Below are positions 47,333 through 58,340 of a DNA stretch of 64,000 nt, in pieces (position 1 is the first letter of the stretch; each line of letters begins with the position of its first letter). This DNA is from Sipunculus nudus. Its lineage: Eukaryota > Annelida > Sipuncula > Golfingiida > Sipunculidae. Made by a program: the position numbers and the translations under genes. The notes under the pieces are model-generated. The model ran no database searches. It was given only the letters and a program-made list of their open reading frames with translations, and was not told the DNA's origin. The stretch is taken from NCBI GenBank assembly GCA_026874595.1, contig CM049314.1:36683229-36747228 (forward strand), read 5' to 3'.

Positions 47333-50320
47333 ATGGAAGAAGAAGAAATATTGGAACTACCTGCGCTTGGGCGGCCCTTGACATTAGGAACGCTGTATGA
47401 TCGCCGGGAGGACACTTTTATTCAGGGTCTGTCCTTGTGGGATCAAGAAAAACAAAACATGTACAGTGATATTCGATCTCAGCCAAGGTGTGAGACCAAC
47501 TTTATGTTTGCTGATGACTCAGATAAAAAAGCAGAAGCGCTTGGTGTCACGTCTTCGTTAGGAATTAGTATTTTGAGTGGTTCAGTTGAGCCAAAAGGTG
47601 CTGCAAAATTTTTGTTTGATAATGTGACATCATCTAACCAACATCGTGTTACTCTACACTTTAAGAAAACAACAAGACTAGAGAGTTTGAGAATTATAGA
47701 TTTGAAAAAACAGAGAGTACAACATCCTTATGTTTTTGAGCAAGGCATTAGTACTCATGTTGTAGTGAGTGTATCGTTCGGGGCACAGGCATTCTTTGTA
47801 TTTGATGTATTCTTAGGTGAAGATGACAGTGAAGTGAGGATGCAAAGGGAAATGCATGAGCTAATAAAGAAAATTCCCATCTTATCTAACGAAGCGAAAG
47901 AACCGAAGCTTTCCCCGAAAGAAAATGAAGTAGCAGACAAGATGAAGTGCAAATACTATGGAGACTTTAACTTGCCCAAAAATCCCACAACGTATCTTGA
48001 TGTTGTCAACGTTTTCAGTCGTCTATCATCACTTCTTGGGACACGTGAAGAGCGTACAGTGCAAATGACAGTTTGGCTATACTCGTTATCTAGTATGGAC
48101 CAGAAAGCAGGGAGGGTAGTGCAAGATTTAACCATAAGCCTGATGCTTGAAATAGAGAAAACATTAGAGGGTCTAGAAACATGTAAGAGAAAATGTGATA
48201 CATTAATGCAAGAAGCTATGTGCGAAACATTTCATATTTTTCAAGAAAAGATTAATTTATTCAGAGAATTGGTGACTGGGTTCAAGCTGAAATGCCAACA
48301 AAAAATTGCTTATATCCTTCCAAAGGTTCGCGGAGATCAGACTGAAGAAAGTTCACTCGAGACCATACTTTCTGAAATCAAACAGACACCATTTGAATTA
48401 TATCAACTGTTTGTCTGGATAGAGAACATGGAAAGGGAAATGAGAGTTGTACAAAAGTGTGTGGAACACCCAGGCCCTATTAAGATAATAGGTTCTCAGG
48501 AAATGTTGGATGAAATGTTAATTTCATCTTCCTTGCAGCGCATCGCCTGCTTTTACTTTCCATTTACTGGTCAGGATGATGAGTATTTGAAGGAGATGTC
48601 AAACTACCGAACGAAGCCGATGCCAGGACTATATACAGTGACGAAGGACGTTGGTCTTATGTCACGAACAATAACATTTAATGCAAAACAATTTAGCGAA
48701 TTTGCCAAAGCGAATGCAGGCTCGAAAGATGTGGTATTTGCATTTATGGTTGGTCATGAAGGCAGATTAAAATCAACTGGAGAAGTCTCTGTTGTTCTCT
48801 ATCAGCATGGTGACCGAACTGGAGAAGAGGTCTTCTTGCCTGGACCGCCTGGAAAGCCCTTGGTGTTAGAAAAGTCTCACGATAGTGTCACAATTCAATG
48901 GGAACCACAAAGAAATACACAGGCAAGGGTTCAATATTATTTGCTAAAATACAAGGAGAAAGATGTAGTGGAGGACAGGTGGTTTGAAATCAAAAGTAGC
49001 CCTAACGCTACACAAGTGACGATAACTGAGCTAAAACCAAACCAAGCCTACGAATGCTGCCTGACTGCAGTTAGTTGCATAGGTTTTGGTCCAGAAAGCG
49101 AGAAAAGTGACTCATTCGGGTCTCTTCCCCGTAGAACACCTATGCCGCCTTCTAACGTCAGAAAAAGAAGCGTGACAGATATCAGCTTTACGATAGAATG
49201 GGATGCATCTGATTGTCTACCCGGAGATACAAAGGTAGAGGGGTACAAAATCAAATACACGCCGCTCAGCAGAACAAAAGACGAACCATATTTTATAAAA
49301 GAGGTTGATGGGTCAACTTGTGCGTGTTCTATCTATCAGCTGAAACCGAACACCATCTACAACATATGGGTGTCGCCCATAGCTGGAGACGCTTACTGCG
49401 GACCGGTTGAAATTGCAACCGAAGGGAGAAAACAGGAAGAAAAGAAAATTATTGCTGAAGGACTCACCCGCAAGGCCAAGGTTATCAGGAAAGGAAACAG
49501 TTTGAAAGGTGAACCATCGATTTACAAGGTGCCACTCATCAAGGGGAGGTCTAAAGGTGCATATCATACATATCATTTCGGAAAGCAGACGTATTACAAA
49601 CAACATCATGTGATTATTGTCGTTGGGGCAACTGGTGCAGGGAAAAGCACGTTAATCAATGGAATGATCAACTATATTCTAAACGTACAATGGACTGATC
49701 CTTTCCGTTTTCAGATAATTGCTGAAGAAGGTGAAAATAGATCAAGAGGTCAGACTGAAAGCCAGACACAGATGATAACATCATACACGATACATCATCA
49801 GGATGGGATGAACCTTGGGCACACTGTAACAATAATTGATACACCTGGGTTCGGAGACACGAAAGGCATCGATCGTGACAAAGAAATCATCGAACAAATA
49901 GATGAATTCTTTTCTGATGCTACCAACCATCAAATTGATCACATTGACGCCATTGGGTTTGTTGCACAAGCATCGCAGGCAAGATTAACAACTCCTCAAA
50001 AGTACGTGTTTGAGTCAATTTTAGGAATATTTGGTAAAAACGTTGAAAACAACATTATGTTGTTGGTGACCTTTGCTGATGGCCAACCTCCCCCAGTTTT
50101 AGAAGCAATCAAAGCCGCAAAGATTCCAGGTACAGATAACATGTTCAAGTTTAACAATTCAGCTCTGTTTGCCAGAAATGTTTACACCTGTGAAAAGGCT
50201 GTTGCAGTCAAAGAGAAGAGCTCATTTGATGAGATGTTTTTGGAAATGGGAATTGAGAGCATGAAGACCTTTTTTCGATGCTCTAAACGAAGTTACACCA
50301 AAAAGTCTAACCTTGACTAA
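47333..50320 (+). CDS. SNTX-like / FN3 / P-loop GTPase fusion protein, N-terminal 995 residues
   Basis: Single open frame of 995 codons, no introns. Residues 1-260 resemble the MACPF-like N-terminal domain of the stonustoxin/verrucotoxin family, with PALGRPLTLGTLYD near the start. Residues 262-385 are helical, as the FAT part of that family. Residues 388-498 look like its thioredoxin-like domain. Where those toxins carry PRY/SPRY, this protein has two fibronectin type III domains (about 504-596 and 601-695). Then comes a GTPase with P-loop GATGAGKS (765-772), DTPGFGDT (836-843) and TFADGQ (about 912), like AIG1/septin-type proteins. The start is the first ATG after an upstream stop. There is no signal peptide, so a cytosolic location is likely. 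Invertebrate relatives are not known to be venoms; a membrane- or defence-related role is inference. The frame runs off its homologous course after the T run at 50270-50275, so the last 15 or so residues are out of frame. Confidence 0.85.
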   Translation: MEEEEILELPALGRPLTLGTLYDRREDTFIQGLSLWDQEKQNMYSDIRSQPRCETNFMFADDSDKKAEALGVTSSLGISILSGSVEPKGAAKFLFDNVTSSNQHRVTLHFKKTTRLESLRIIDLKKQRVQHPYVFEQGISTHVVVSVSFGAQAFFVFDVFLGEDDSEVRMQREMHELIKKIPILSNEAKEPKLSPKENEVADKMKCKYYGDFNLPKNPTTYLDVVNVFSRLSSLLGTREERTVQMTVWLYSLSSMDQKAGRVVQDLTISLMLEIEKTLEGLETCKRKCDTLMQEAMCETFHIFQEKINLFRELVTGFKLKCQQKIAYILPKVRGDQTEESSLETILSEIKQTPFELYQLFVWIENMEREMRVVQKCVEHPGPIKIIGSQEMLDEMLISSSLQRIACFYFPFTGQDDEYLKEMSNYRTKPMPGLYTVTKDVGLMSRTITFNAKQFSEFAKANAGSKDVVFAFMVGHEGRLKSTGEVSVVLYQHGDRTGEEVFLPGPPGKPLVLEKSHDSVTIQWEPQRNTQARVQYYLLKYKEKDVVEDRWFEIKSSPNATQVTITELKPNQAYECCLTAVSCIGFGPESEKSDSFGSLPRRTPMPPSNVRKRSVTDISFTIEWDASDCLPGDTKVEGYKIKYTPLSRTKDEPYFIKEVDGSTCACSIYQLKPNTIYNIWVSPIAGDAYCGPVEIATEGRKQEEKKIIAEGLTRKAKVIRKGNSLKGEPSIYKVPLIKGRSKGAYHTYHFGKQTYYKQHHVIIVVGATGAGKSTLINGMINYILNVQWTDPFRFQIIAEEGENRSRGQTESQTQMITSYTIHHQDGMNLGHTVTIIDTPGFGDTKGIDRDKEIIEQIDEFFSDATNHQIDHIDAIGFVAQASQARLTTPQKYVFESILGIFGKNVENNIMLLVTFADGQPPPVLEAIKAAKIPGTDNMFKFNNSALFARNVYTCEKAVAVKEKSSFDEMFLEMGIESMKTFFRCSKRSYTKKSNLD

Positions 50321-50969
50321 GGAGGTACTAGATGAGCGTAAACGTCTCGAAGTTGCAGTGGAGGGTCTGCTGCCTCAAATACAGATTGGCTGCAGCAAGC
50401 TTGATGAACTTCAGGAGGAACAACGGATTCTTAAGCAGCATGAGAGGGACATTGAGGACAATAAGAATTTTGTATACAAAGTTAAAGTGCACAAAAGTAG
50501 GAAAATTAATATAAAAGAACCTATTACCAACTGTAACATGTGCCACTTTACCTGTCACTATCCATGTAAACTGCCAGACGACAAAGACAAGATTGAATGT
50601 TGGGCCATGGAAGATGGCTACTGTACTGTATGCCCAGGGAAGTGTATCTGGAATGTTCACTTCAATCAGAAGTATAAATTTGAATACTATGATGAGCTTG
50701 AAACAAAGAAATATAGCAATCTGGAAGAAAAGTACAAGGATGCGAGTGGAAAAAAACTGACAGTTGAGCAGGTAATCCAAAAGCTTAGAGACGAATTCAA
50801 AGATCTTGAGAGTAATATATGCCAGCTTATTGCCGAGTCACAATACAGTCTTGAACGACTACATGAAATAGCACTGAGGCCTAATCCTCTGAGCACAGTG
50901 GAATATGTGGATCTTCTGATCGAATCTGAGAAGCAAGAAGCGAAACCCGGTTGGCAGAGGCGCATTTAA
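50313..50969 (+). pseudogene. Continuation of the same gene in another frame: Cys-rich and helical C-terminal part
   Basis: This frame (phase 3 against phase 2 for the preceding segment) carries on the family sequence, and homologous reading resumes from about 50276, before the first in-frame TTG at 50313. The shift lies at the six-T run 50270-50275. It encodes a helical stretch, then a Cys/His cluster (CNMC, CHYPC, CTVC, GKC at about 50535-50645), which could bind zinc. A long helix ends at KPGWQRRI. The last 90 codons match the partial paralog at 1-399. The stop at 50967-50969 replaces a Lys codon of that paralog and homology continues past it, so it is a premature stop. Confidence 0.75.
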
Positions 50970-51215
50970 TCACTATATGGTGTCAGGAAACATGCAGAGA
51001 TGACCAGTCAGATTCAGAAGTCTGTCTTCAAACCATTCGAGAAATATAAGGTTCATGGAATACGAACAGGTGCGGATCTTAGAAAATATAAAATGAGAGT
51101 AACAAGAGGCAAAAATAATGAAAGCTCGTCAGGAAAATGGGGGTCCTTTGAAAATGGCATGGTAAGCTTTATTGTCTTGGTAATTGCTTTTGCATTAATC
51201 ATGATTTGGAAGTAA
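50970..51215 (+). pseudogene. Detached C-terminal tail with a membrane helix
   Basis: It is in the same frame as 50313-50969 after the premature TAA. Its start aligns with the paralog at 1-399 (VRK, then a QIQKS..FKPFEKYK-type stretch). It ends, unlike that paralog, in about 18 hydrophobic residues (51159-51212, MVSFIVLVIAFALIMIWK) directly before the stop at 51213-51215. Such an end would act as a C-terminal tail anchor holding the protein to an internal membrane with its GTPase in the cytosol. An ATG at 51000 exists but separate translation is not supported. Confidence 0.65.
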
Positions 51216-54185
51216 TATCTGTTTATTCTTCCCCGATGCTACATTAGTGCATCTACAACTTTCATTCACTGCTTTCCTTAGAATGAAACTGTATATTTTA
51301 TGCAATATTAGTCTAGTCAGTAAGGCATAGTGCTGTTAAGAAAAGTCAAATTACCATGTTAGATTAAGCTTACAACCTTCGTCTGAAGATCTTATTTAAT
51401 TTTTAATCTTTAGTTTAATTACATACCTACATGTATATCTTCAGGCGTATTACGATTTTTTCGAACTTCTTTCATATTAAATGATTTGGTATACACTTGT
51501 TGTATTTTGCTTTAGATTATATTGAAAAGGGGAAAATGCCAAAATATATTTTTAAATCATTGTCGAAAATTGCTGGAGAGCTTTGATATTGATGGTTTGC
51601 GAGAAATATCCCCTGACAAGCTTTATTCAACTTGAATGTAACCCAATCAAGCGTGGTATAATAAGACCGAAAAGGACAAATTTATGATCATAGGGTCTGA
51701 CAACAACTATACAATTTGTTTATGGATGGCTTCTCTTATTAAATGTCAATAACCAGGTTCAAGGCTATCAAGATATGCAGTGATCATGCATTAAAAGATT
51801 TAGTACTGCGGTTCGCAATCCCAGTTGTAAATTTAAGATTTTCTCTCAAAATATACGTGATTTTGTGTTCACCCCATGTGGGGTAGACCTACCTTTTACT
51901 ACATAGTTATCAATATTAATAATTTGGTTTGAATATTTAAACATATTTAAACGATGCTAAAAGGAAAATAAGATGAACTGGGTCATATTTTTTGTATCCA
52001 AATTGGAATCTTTATGGAATTTAGCCAATTGCAAAATCTGTAAATTTTACTTGTTTGTATTGATGTAATGTCTGTGCCCAAATATCTGAGGAACGATTGT
52101 AACTGTATTATAACAGTATGCCGGTCTGAAGAGAAAGCAAACTTGAATTATTTAGAATCCAGTGTATTTGTAAAATTGCGAACGATTTCATGTAGTTTGT
52201 TAAAAATTTTTTAAAAAGTCCACAAAGATCAAATGAATAAGTGCAGGTTTCCGACAATTGATTTTGTTAAGTAGAATTAGGTTATAGATGGCGTATTAAT
52301 TTTGGATCAAGAAAACGGTTGAATATTAAATTTCACCCACTATCATGCAAAATATCAGCCTAGGTGAACCTTAGACCCATAGGTTTCTTTTCTTTTCAAT
52401 AATAGTTATTTTCTTATCATAATTATATGAAAAGCTACACATGGTGAAGTTTTCATCCGATCCTGATTAGAACATAGTAATTATCTAGCTTGCTGTGCAA
52501 GTTTGTATGTGTAATTTATATATGAATTAATTATCAAACATGAGAATTGAACACAACCTAAGTGATATATTGATTCCTGTATGTACGTTAGCATATTTCT
52601 CATTAGCATTGTAAGATCCGTTATAATTGATATTGTATTTTGTCAATAGTGTTTTTCACAAAAGTAACACATAAAAGTGGTCATAACTGACACTGATAAG
52701 TGGAAGCTTGCTAGTATAAATATGTTTTTGTTCTAGTAAAGAATATCATTATGCATGCAAGTATGTATCTGCCCAGTTTAAGAGAATAAGAAATAAAGGT
52801 AGGCCTACTTGTTTTGTATTTTGTTAAACAATATAGGTCATAGGCATATTTGTTTTTGTTCAGTCCATTGGTATTGATAGCGTTTTTAGAACTATAGTAA
52901 TTATGGTAATCAAGGAAACTATCTAGATTTCAAAATTGTGATGATTTATATAGTTCTTTTTGCTAGTCGAAATCATTATTAGTGTATTTGTTTTGTTCGT
53001 AATGTAGAAAATGAACAAAGACATTGGTGTACTGACAGAAGTGCACTGATATTGTTATATGTATCTCATCACGTCAGTATATGTACCACTACCAGAGGAA
53101 CAAGAAAAAACAAGCATGGATACGCGCACTTACCTTTATAAATTTGTTTTTAGTTTTGTAACGAAGGCAAGAATGTTCTGTGCTGTGAAACCCAGAGTTT
53201 CACAGGTACAGAATCAATAAGTTGTTCAGACATTTATACACACAATGTAATCAATTATGTTCATATGTTGGATATAATTAACAGATGCATATCACTTAGC
53301 TTTACTGGTTTGCCTTAAACTTGGCATTATGTATAATTAGTGGTTAGAGTTTTCTTTCACTTGAAGAACTATATACTAGATAAACCATTTGATAACATTA
53401 AGCTAATAGAACGATGCTTTCAGTAATCTGAGGGATTAAATACATATTACCAGAAATCATAAGCTTTTCGATTATATGTAAACTTGGCTAGTCACCACAC
53501 ATATATTATCCTATTAGAGATAACACTGGGTTTTGTTGAGTAAAATGATCAAATGATAGCTGATAAGTACCACATGTTACCAAAATTGGCTATGAAAATT
53601 GAAATTTTTGTTCAATGTACTGAAAACCTCGCAAAATATTTCCATGTTATAAAAATAAACTGCGAAAGATTGTTTCAGAATGTATCATATTTATGATTAT
53701 ACTAGACTTACTTTTCTTGCTGGCAGTCTATAAATAAATTTTTTAAAAGTTATACCCTCGACAGGTGGCCAGATGTATCATACTTTACCCTTGATCATAA
53801 ATATATAATCATGATCATAATATCAAACATAATTTATTGTAGTTTTATGGAAGATTAAGATATCCTTCTATTTGTAGGTAACCTGAACCATCATATTTAT
53901 TTTTATTTGAAAGAATACTATTAAAGTGTGGCTACCGGTTATTTAGTTATAACAGGGCTATTGATAGGTGTTTCTTGATGAATTATTCTGGAGGTGACTC
54001 TTGGAATAGGGTTGTATATCCGCTACAGCAGTGTACACATTACAGGATAATGTCGACTCCTGTCGGGGTTTGATATCTCCGACACATTGCTTGTAATTAA
54101 TTTTTTGGTGGTAATGCATTATATTTTTGCATATACATTTATATGCAGTGGTGCACTCAAACAGCTAGACAGCGGGAAAACCTTT
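51216..54185. other. Noncoding 3' flank of the large gene
   Basis: Three kilobases of AT-rich DNA without a recognisable gene or element. AATAAA hexamers occur (for example near 52793), but none is clearly the poly(A) signal. Confidence 0.4.
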
Positions 54186-55064
54186 TCAATCACCTGCCAA
54201 AAGTCCCATAAAACGGATACCTGTTTTCCTACAACACGCTTAATTTGTCACTATTATGTTTATTGTTATTATTATGATTATGATTATTATTATTTGAATT
54301 ATTATTTCTGCTTTGTGCATTTTACAAGTGATGTGTTTCCTACTTTGACAGAATTAATTTTAATGAGTTTAAATGTCTGAGCATAAATTTATAATTAGTG
54401 GTATTTAATTACATTACTACCCTTTACTGTTGTTGGTATATTGGTATCATTATATACAATCTGATATGTAAAAGCTGCTTATTTCTTCAGTATCCATATA
54501 GAAGAGTATTAATAAGAATGGAAATGTTTACATATTTCATTAGCTTCTGTGTATTTGTATGTTTGGTTATCGGATGTGGTGTTGAACATTTTCATGAAAT
54601 TTCATTTTCATGTAATTTTCTATATATACAGAGAAATTTTAAGCTGACTGAACTGAACCTTAATTAATTTTTATGGGAAACTTCTCAATATAACTGCAAC
54701 TACAGTCATGAAAATCTGTTGAACTCAGTCATACATATTTTTCATGTAAAGATTAATAAAAATGTATTGAAATGTCAAAGTACGAGAATTATTCATACTG
54801 ATACAACATCCGTTGAAATTCAAAGATTTTTTTTTTATAATTAAGGCATATATGCTTCACATTATAGATTGTTTAAAGTATGAATAAACGCTTGAATTGC
54901 TTGTCATCTCGTTTCTATGGAGGTCAATTATACCGGATGGTGGTATTTTGCATGGGTAACCAGTGTAGTAGGTGCAAACACAAATTTATGCAATCTGGTT
55001 AATACAGGTTTAGAATATATGTGGGTGTGTGCAAATTAATATATGTTGTGGTGGACTCTTTAGG
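54186..55064 (+). repeat. 0.88-kb tandem duplication, copy 1
   Basis: Begins TCAATCACCTGCCAAAAGTC and runs to 55064, where the same start recurs at exactly 879 bp. The two copies match almost base for base over their whole length apart from scattered substitutions and short indels. The frames inside (for example 54398-54667 and 55276-55524) are duplicated too but show frame-breaking differences, so they are not genes. An ATT/ATG-rich microsatellite patch is at about 54240-54305. Confidence 0.9.
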
Positions 55065-55925
55065 TCAATCACCTGCCAAAAGTCCCAAATACCGGTACCT
55101 GTTTTCCTACAACACGCTTAAGTTGTCACTATTATGTTTATTGTTATTATTATGATTTTGATTATTATTATTTGAATTATTATTTCTGCTTTGTGCATAT
55201 TACAAGTGATGTGTTTCCTACTTTGACAGAATTAATTTTAATGAGTTTAAATGTCTGAGCATAAATTTATAATTAGTGGTATTTAATTACATTACTACCC
55301 TTTACTGTTGTTGGTATATTGGTATCATTATATACAATCTTATTTGTCAAAGCTGTTTATTTCTTCAGTATCCATATAGAAGGGTACTAATAAGAATGAG
55401 ATGTTTACATATTTCATTAGCTTCTGTGTATTTGTATGTTTGGTTATCGGATGTGGTGCTGAACATAATCATGAAATTTCATTTTCATGTAATTTTCTAT
55501 ATATACAGAGACATTTTAAGCTGACTGAACTGAACCTAAATTTATTTTTATGGGAAACTTCTCAATATAACTGCAACTGCAGTCATGAAAATCTGTTGAA
55601 CTCAGTCATACATATTTTTCATGTAAAGATTAATAAAAATGTATTGAAATGTCAAAGTACGAGAATTATTCATACTGATACAACATCCGTTGAAATTATA
55701 TAATTAAGGCATGTATGCTTCACATTATTGATTGTTAAAAGTATGAATAAACGCTTGAATTGCTTGTCATCTCGTTTCTATGGAGGTCAATTATACCGGA
55801 TGGTGGTATTTTGCATGGGTAACCAGTGTAGTAGGTGCAAACACAAATTTATGCAATCTGGTTAATACAGGTTTAGAATATATGAGGGTGTGTGCAAATT
55901 AATATATGTTACGGTGGACTCTTTT
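55065..55925 (+). repeat. 0.88-kb tandem duplication, copy 2
   Basis: Second copy, ending near GGTGGACTCTTT at about 55925, after which the sequence diverges from the start of copy 2. High similarity indicates a recent duplication or recent gene conversion. Confidence 0.9.
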
Positions 55926-57189
55926 TAAGTAAAATACATTTTTTTATCTAAGCTGAAGGTTCAAACAAACTTAATTTAAACCTTGGGCATTATATTATTT
56001 CCTTCAAAAGAAAGATTCGCTGAAAACTCTGTGTGTGTGTGTGTGTGAGTGTCGGAGTCCGCTATGGAACCAAGCACTGACAACACTGCCAATTGCATAC
56101 CTGCTGTGAAATACCTTAATTGAGAGTTGTTACCGACCCTTTCAGCAATTAAGGTGAATAAAAATATAAACTAAACAAGTGATCCCTATGTCTGTTTTGA
56201 CTATTAAAATAGATGCGTTTATGTGTCTGGAATTGGTTGCCTAGATTCATTAATTATCGGCAACTGATGAGACAATGTATGATTAAAAAGACAATCAAAC
56301 AGGAAGAGGGTTTTGATAGACTGGACGTATTGAACAGAGAGCTGACCAGTTGGAGAGTCCTGTGTTTTTACTCTATACCTTTGTGACTTCAGTATCAATA
56401 GAAATCTTCTTCTGTTGTCAGATGAGCTGTATGTGAAATTGTTTGGTAAAATAGTTAAAATGCCAACAATGAATTTACTATTGGACAGACAGACACAAGA
56501 ACCGTGACTTTATCCAATCATGCAACTTCATTCGGAGGGGATTATAAACAGATTTTCAGGATATTATTTCAAGACACTGTTGTGAAACTTAAACCATGGA
56601 TGGTATTTGAGACTAAACATCAAAGGTAAAATGTGTGAAAACATAACAAAATAAAGGTGATCTTTGGGATCTGATATAATTCATCATGATCAATACAAAT
56701 ACAAGTTTTCATGACACTATACAAACCCACAGCTGAGAAACCTGACCAGTTGTTGTCATTTGATGGTTTCAAAAATAAATATGTGAAAGTTTAAAAATAT
56801 AGTTGGCTTCACCAGTCTTTAACAGCTGCTAAATAAAGTCATGATCAATAAATATACAAGGTTTCAGAACACCACATTATACCACTGTTGAGAAGCTGAA
56901 TCCATAGCTGTAACTTGGCTAATAATCTGAAACAAAAAAGGAAAAGTGCTTGAAAATAAAATAAAATGTGTGGCATCACCAGTCTGTCTCAGCTGATCAT
57001 GATTAATACACATTGATGATGAACAACCACAGTTGAGAAAATGACACGATTGGTTTTATTGTGGCAGGCTAAACATTAGAGGTAAAATAAACAAATTTGA
57101 TGAACATCAATTCCGAAACAAAAATCACATACTAGAGCTGGGGTATCAAACTTTCAAATAAGGGACCCATGGGTCTCGACGTTCAGATT
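55926..57189. other. Noncoding spacer with a short (GT)n
   Basis: A (GT)8-9 run is at 56030-56048. Several diverged pieces at 56690-57060 (TCATGATCAATA and TTGAGAA recurring) suggest another degenerate tandem repeat. No gene. Confidence 0.4.
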
Positions 57190-58155
57190 AATTCCTCTAT
57201 AAGTATATTTTTAAAGATTTTTTTTTTAGAATGACAGTCCTGTGAGTTAACCAATGACCTGGTGACCAAAAAATCTGAGAACTTATTATCCCTGAACTTG
57301 AAGCATTTAGATTATTGTAACAATTTTTTTTTTAAAGTGGGTCCAGTGACCTTGACCTCTGACCAGGTAACCTCAAAATCTACAGATTTCCTCACTTGGG
57401 CAAGTTAGCCATGTGTAAATGATGGAAAGTTTGGGAATATAAAGTTTGATTTTCAGTGCATCCTTAATCGTTTTTAAAAGACGTGGCTCCTGTGTCACCA
57501 CCTTTGATCAAAATGATTCTAACTTAAGTAGTGGGTCATAAATAAATCAAGTTAGAAGCAGATCTGTCTATCCTAAGCAGAATTATCATCCATAAACTAA
57601 TTTGTGGAGTGATGGGCCCTGTGACCTTGACCTTTGACCCTTTAACCCCAAAATCGAAAATCTTCACCTATTAGTATGTCAGCAATATCTCGAATGTGGA
57701 AGGTTTGTGATGAAAAGTTTGCCTTGAAATACATACATCCTTTTTAAGAAATGGGTCCTGTAACCTTGACCTTTGGACCCCAAAATCTACATGGTTCTTT
57801 ATTTAGTGGTGAGTCATATCTAAGTTAAGTTTGAAACAAATATGTCAACCAATTTGTGAATAGATGGCCCCTGTGACATTGTGATCCAAAATTCATTTTT
57901 GCTGATGGGAAGTTTGGGATGAAAAGTTTGGCTTAAAATGCAGCCGTAATCTTTATTACATAGGTGAGTCCTGTGACCTTGACCTTTGAACTCGTGAACC
58001 AAAAAATCATACAGGTTCTTGCTTTAGTTGTGGGCCATATGCATGTCAAGTTTGAAATCCATATGTCAATCAAACCTGGAATTATCATCTGGAATTATAT
58101 GTGTGGAGGGACAGATAGACAGACAGACAGACGGACAGACAGGGGGATTACTATA
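57190..58155 (+). repeat. Tandem-cored repeat with TGACCTTGACCTTTGACC motifs
   Basis: TGACCTTGACCT occurs at 57347, 57622 and 57974, with weaker versions at 57241, 57761 and 57872. Each is followed by CCAAAATC-type sequence and, about 60-90 bp later, by GGGATGAAAAGTTTG variants. The block ends in a (GACA)n tract (58108-58141) and GGGGGATTACTATAAGGCC. Tandem core plus GACA/GACG tract plus terminus is the same design as at 4081 and 62030. Non-coding. Confidence 0.75.
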
Positions 58156-58340
58156 AGGCCTCCACTAATGATCAATAAACACACCAGGTTTTGGGACATT
58201 AGATTGAATCATAGCTGAGAAACTGATATGATTGTGGACATATTATAGTAAAACATACAGAAAAATATTCGTAAAAATAAGAAAAATACAGGTGGCGCCA
58301 TAAATTTTCATGACACGTTTCATGACAATTGATGCATTAA

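Noticed and set aside
47755-50965. Minus-strand frames opposite the SNTX/GTPase gene
   Set aside because: They are shadows of the plus-strand coding sequence.
54398-55703. Duplicated frames of 82-100 codons that look hydrophobic
   Set aside because: They belong to the 879-bp duplication; small indels between copies break the frames, so no coding constraint is seen.
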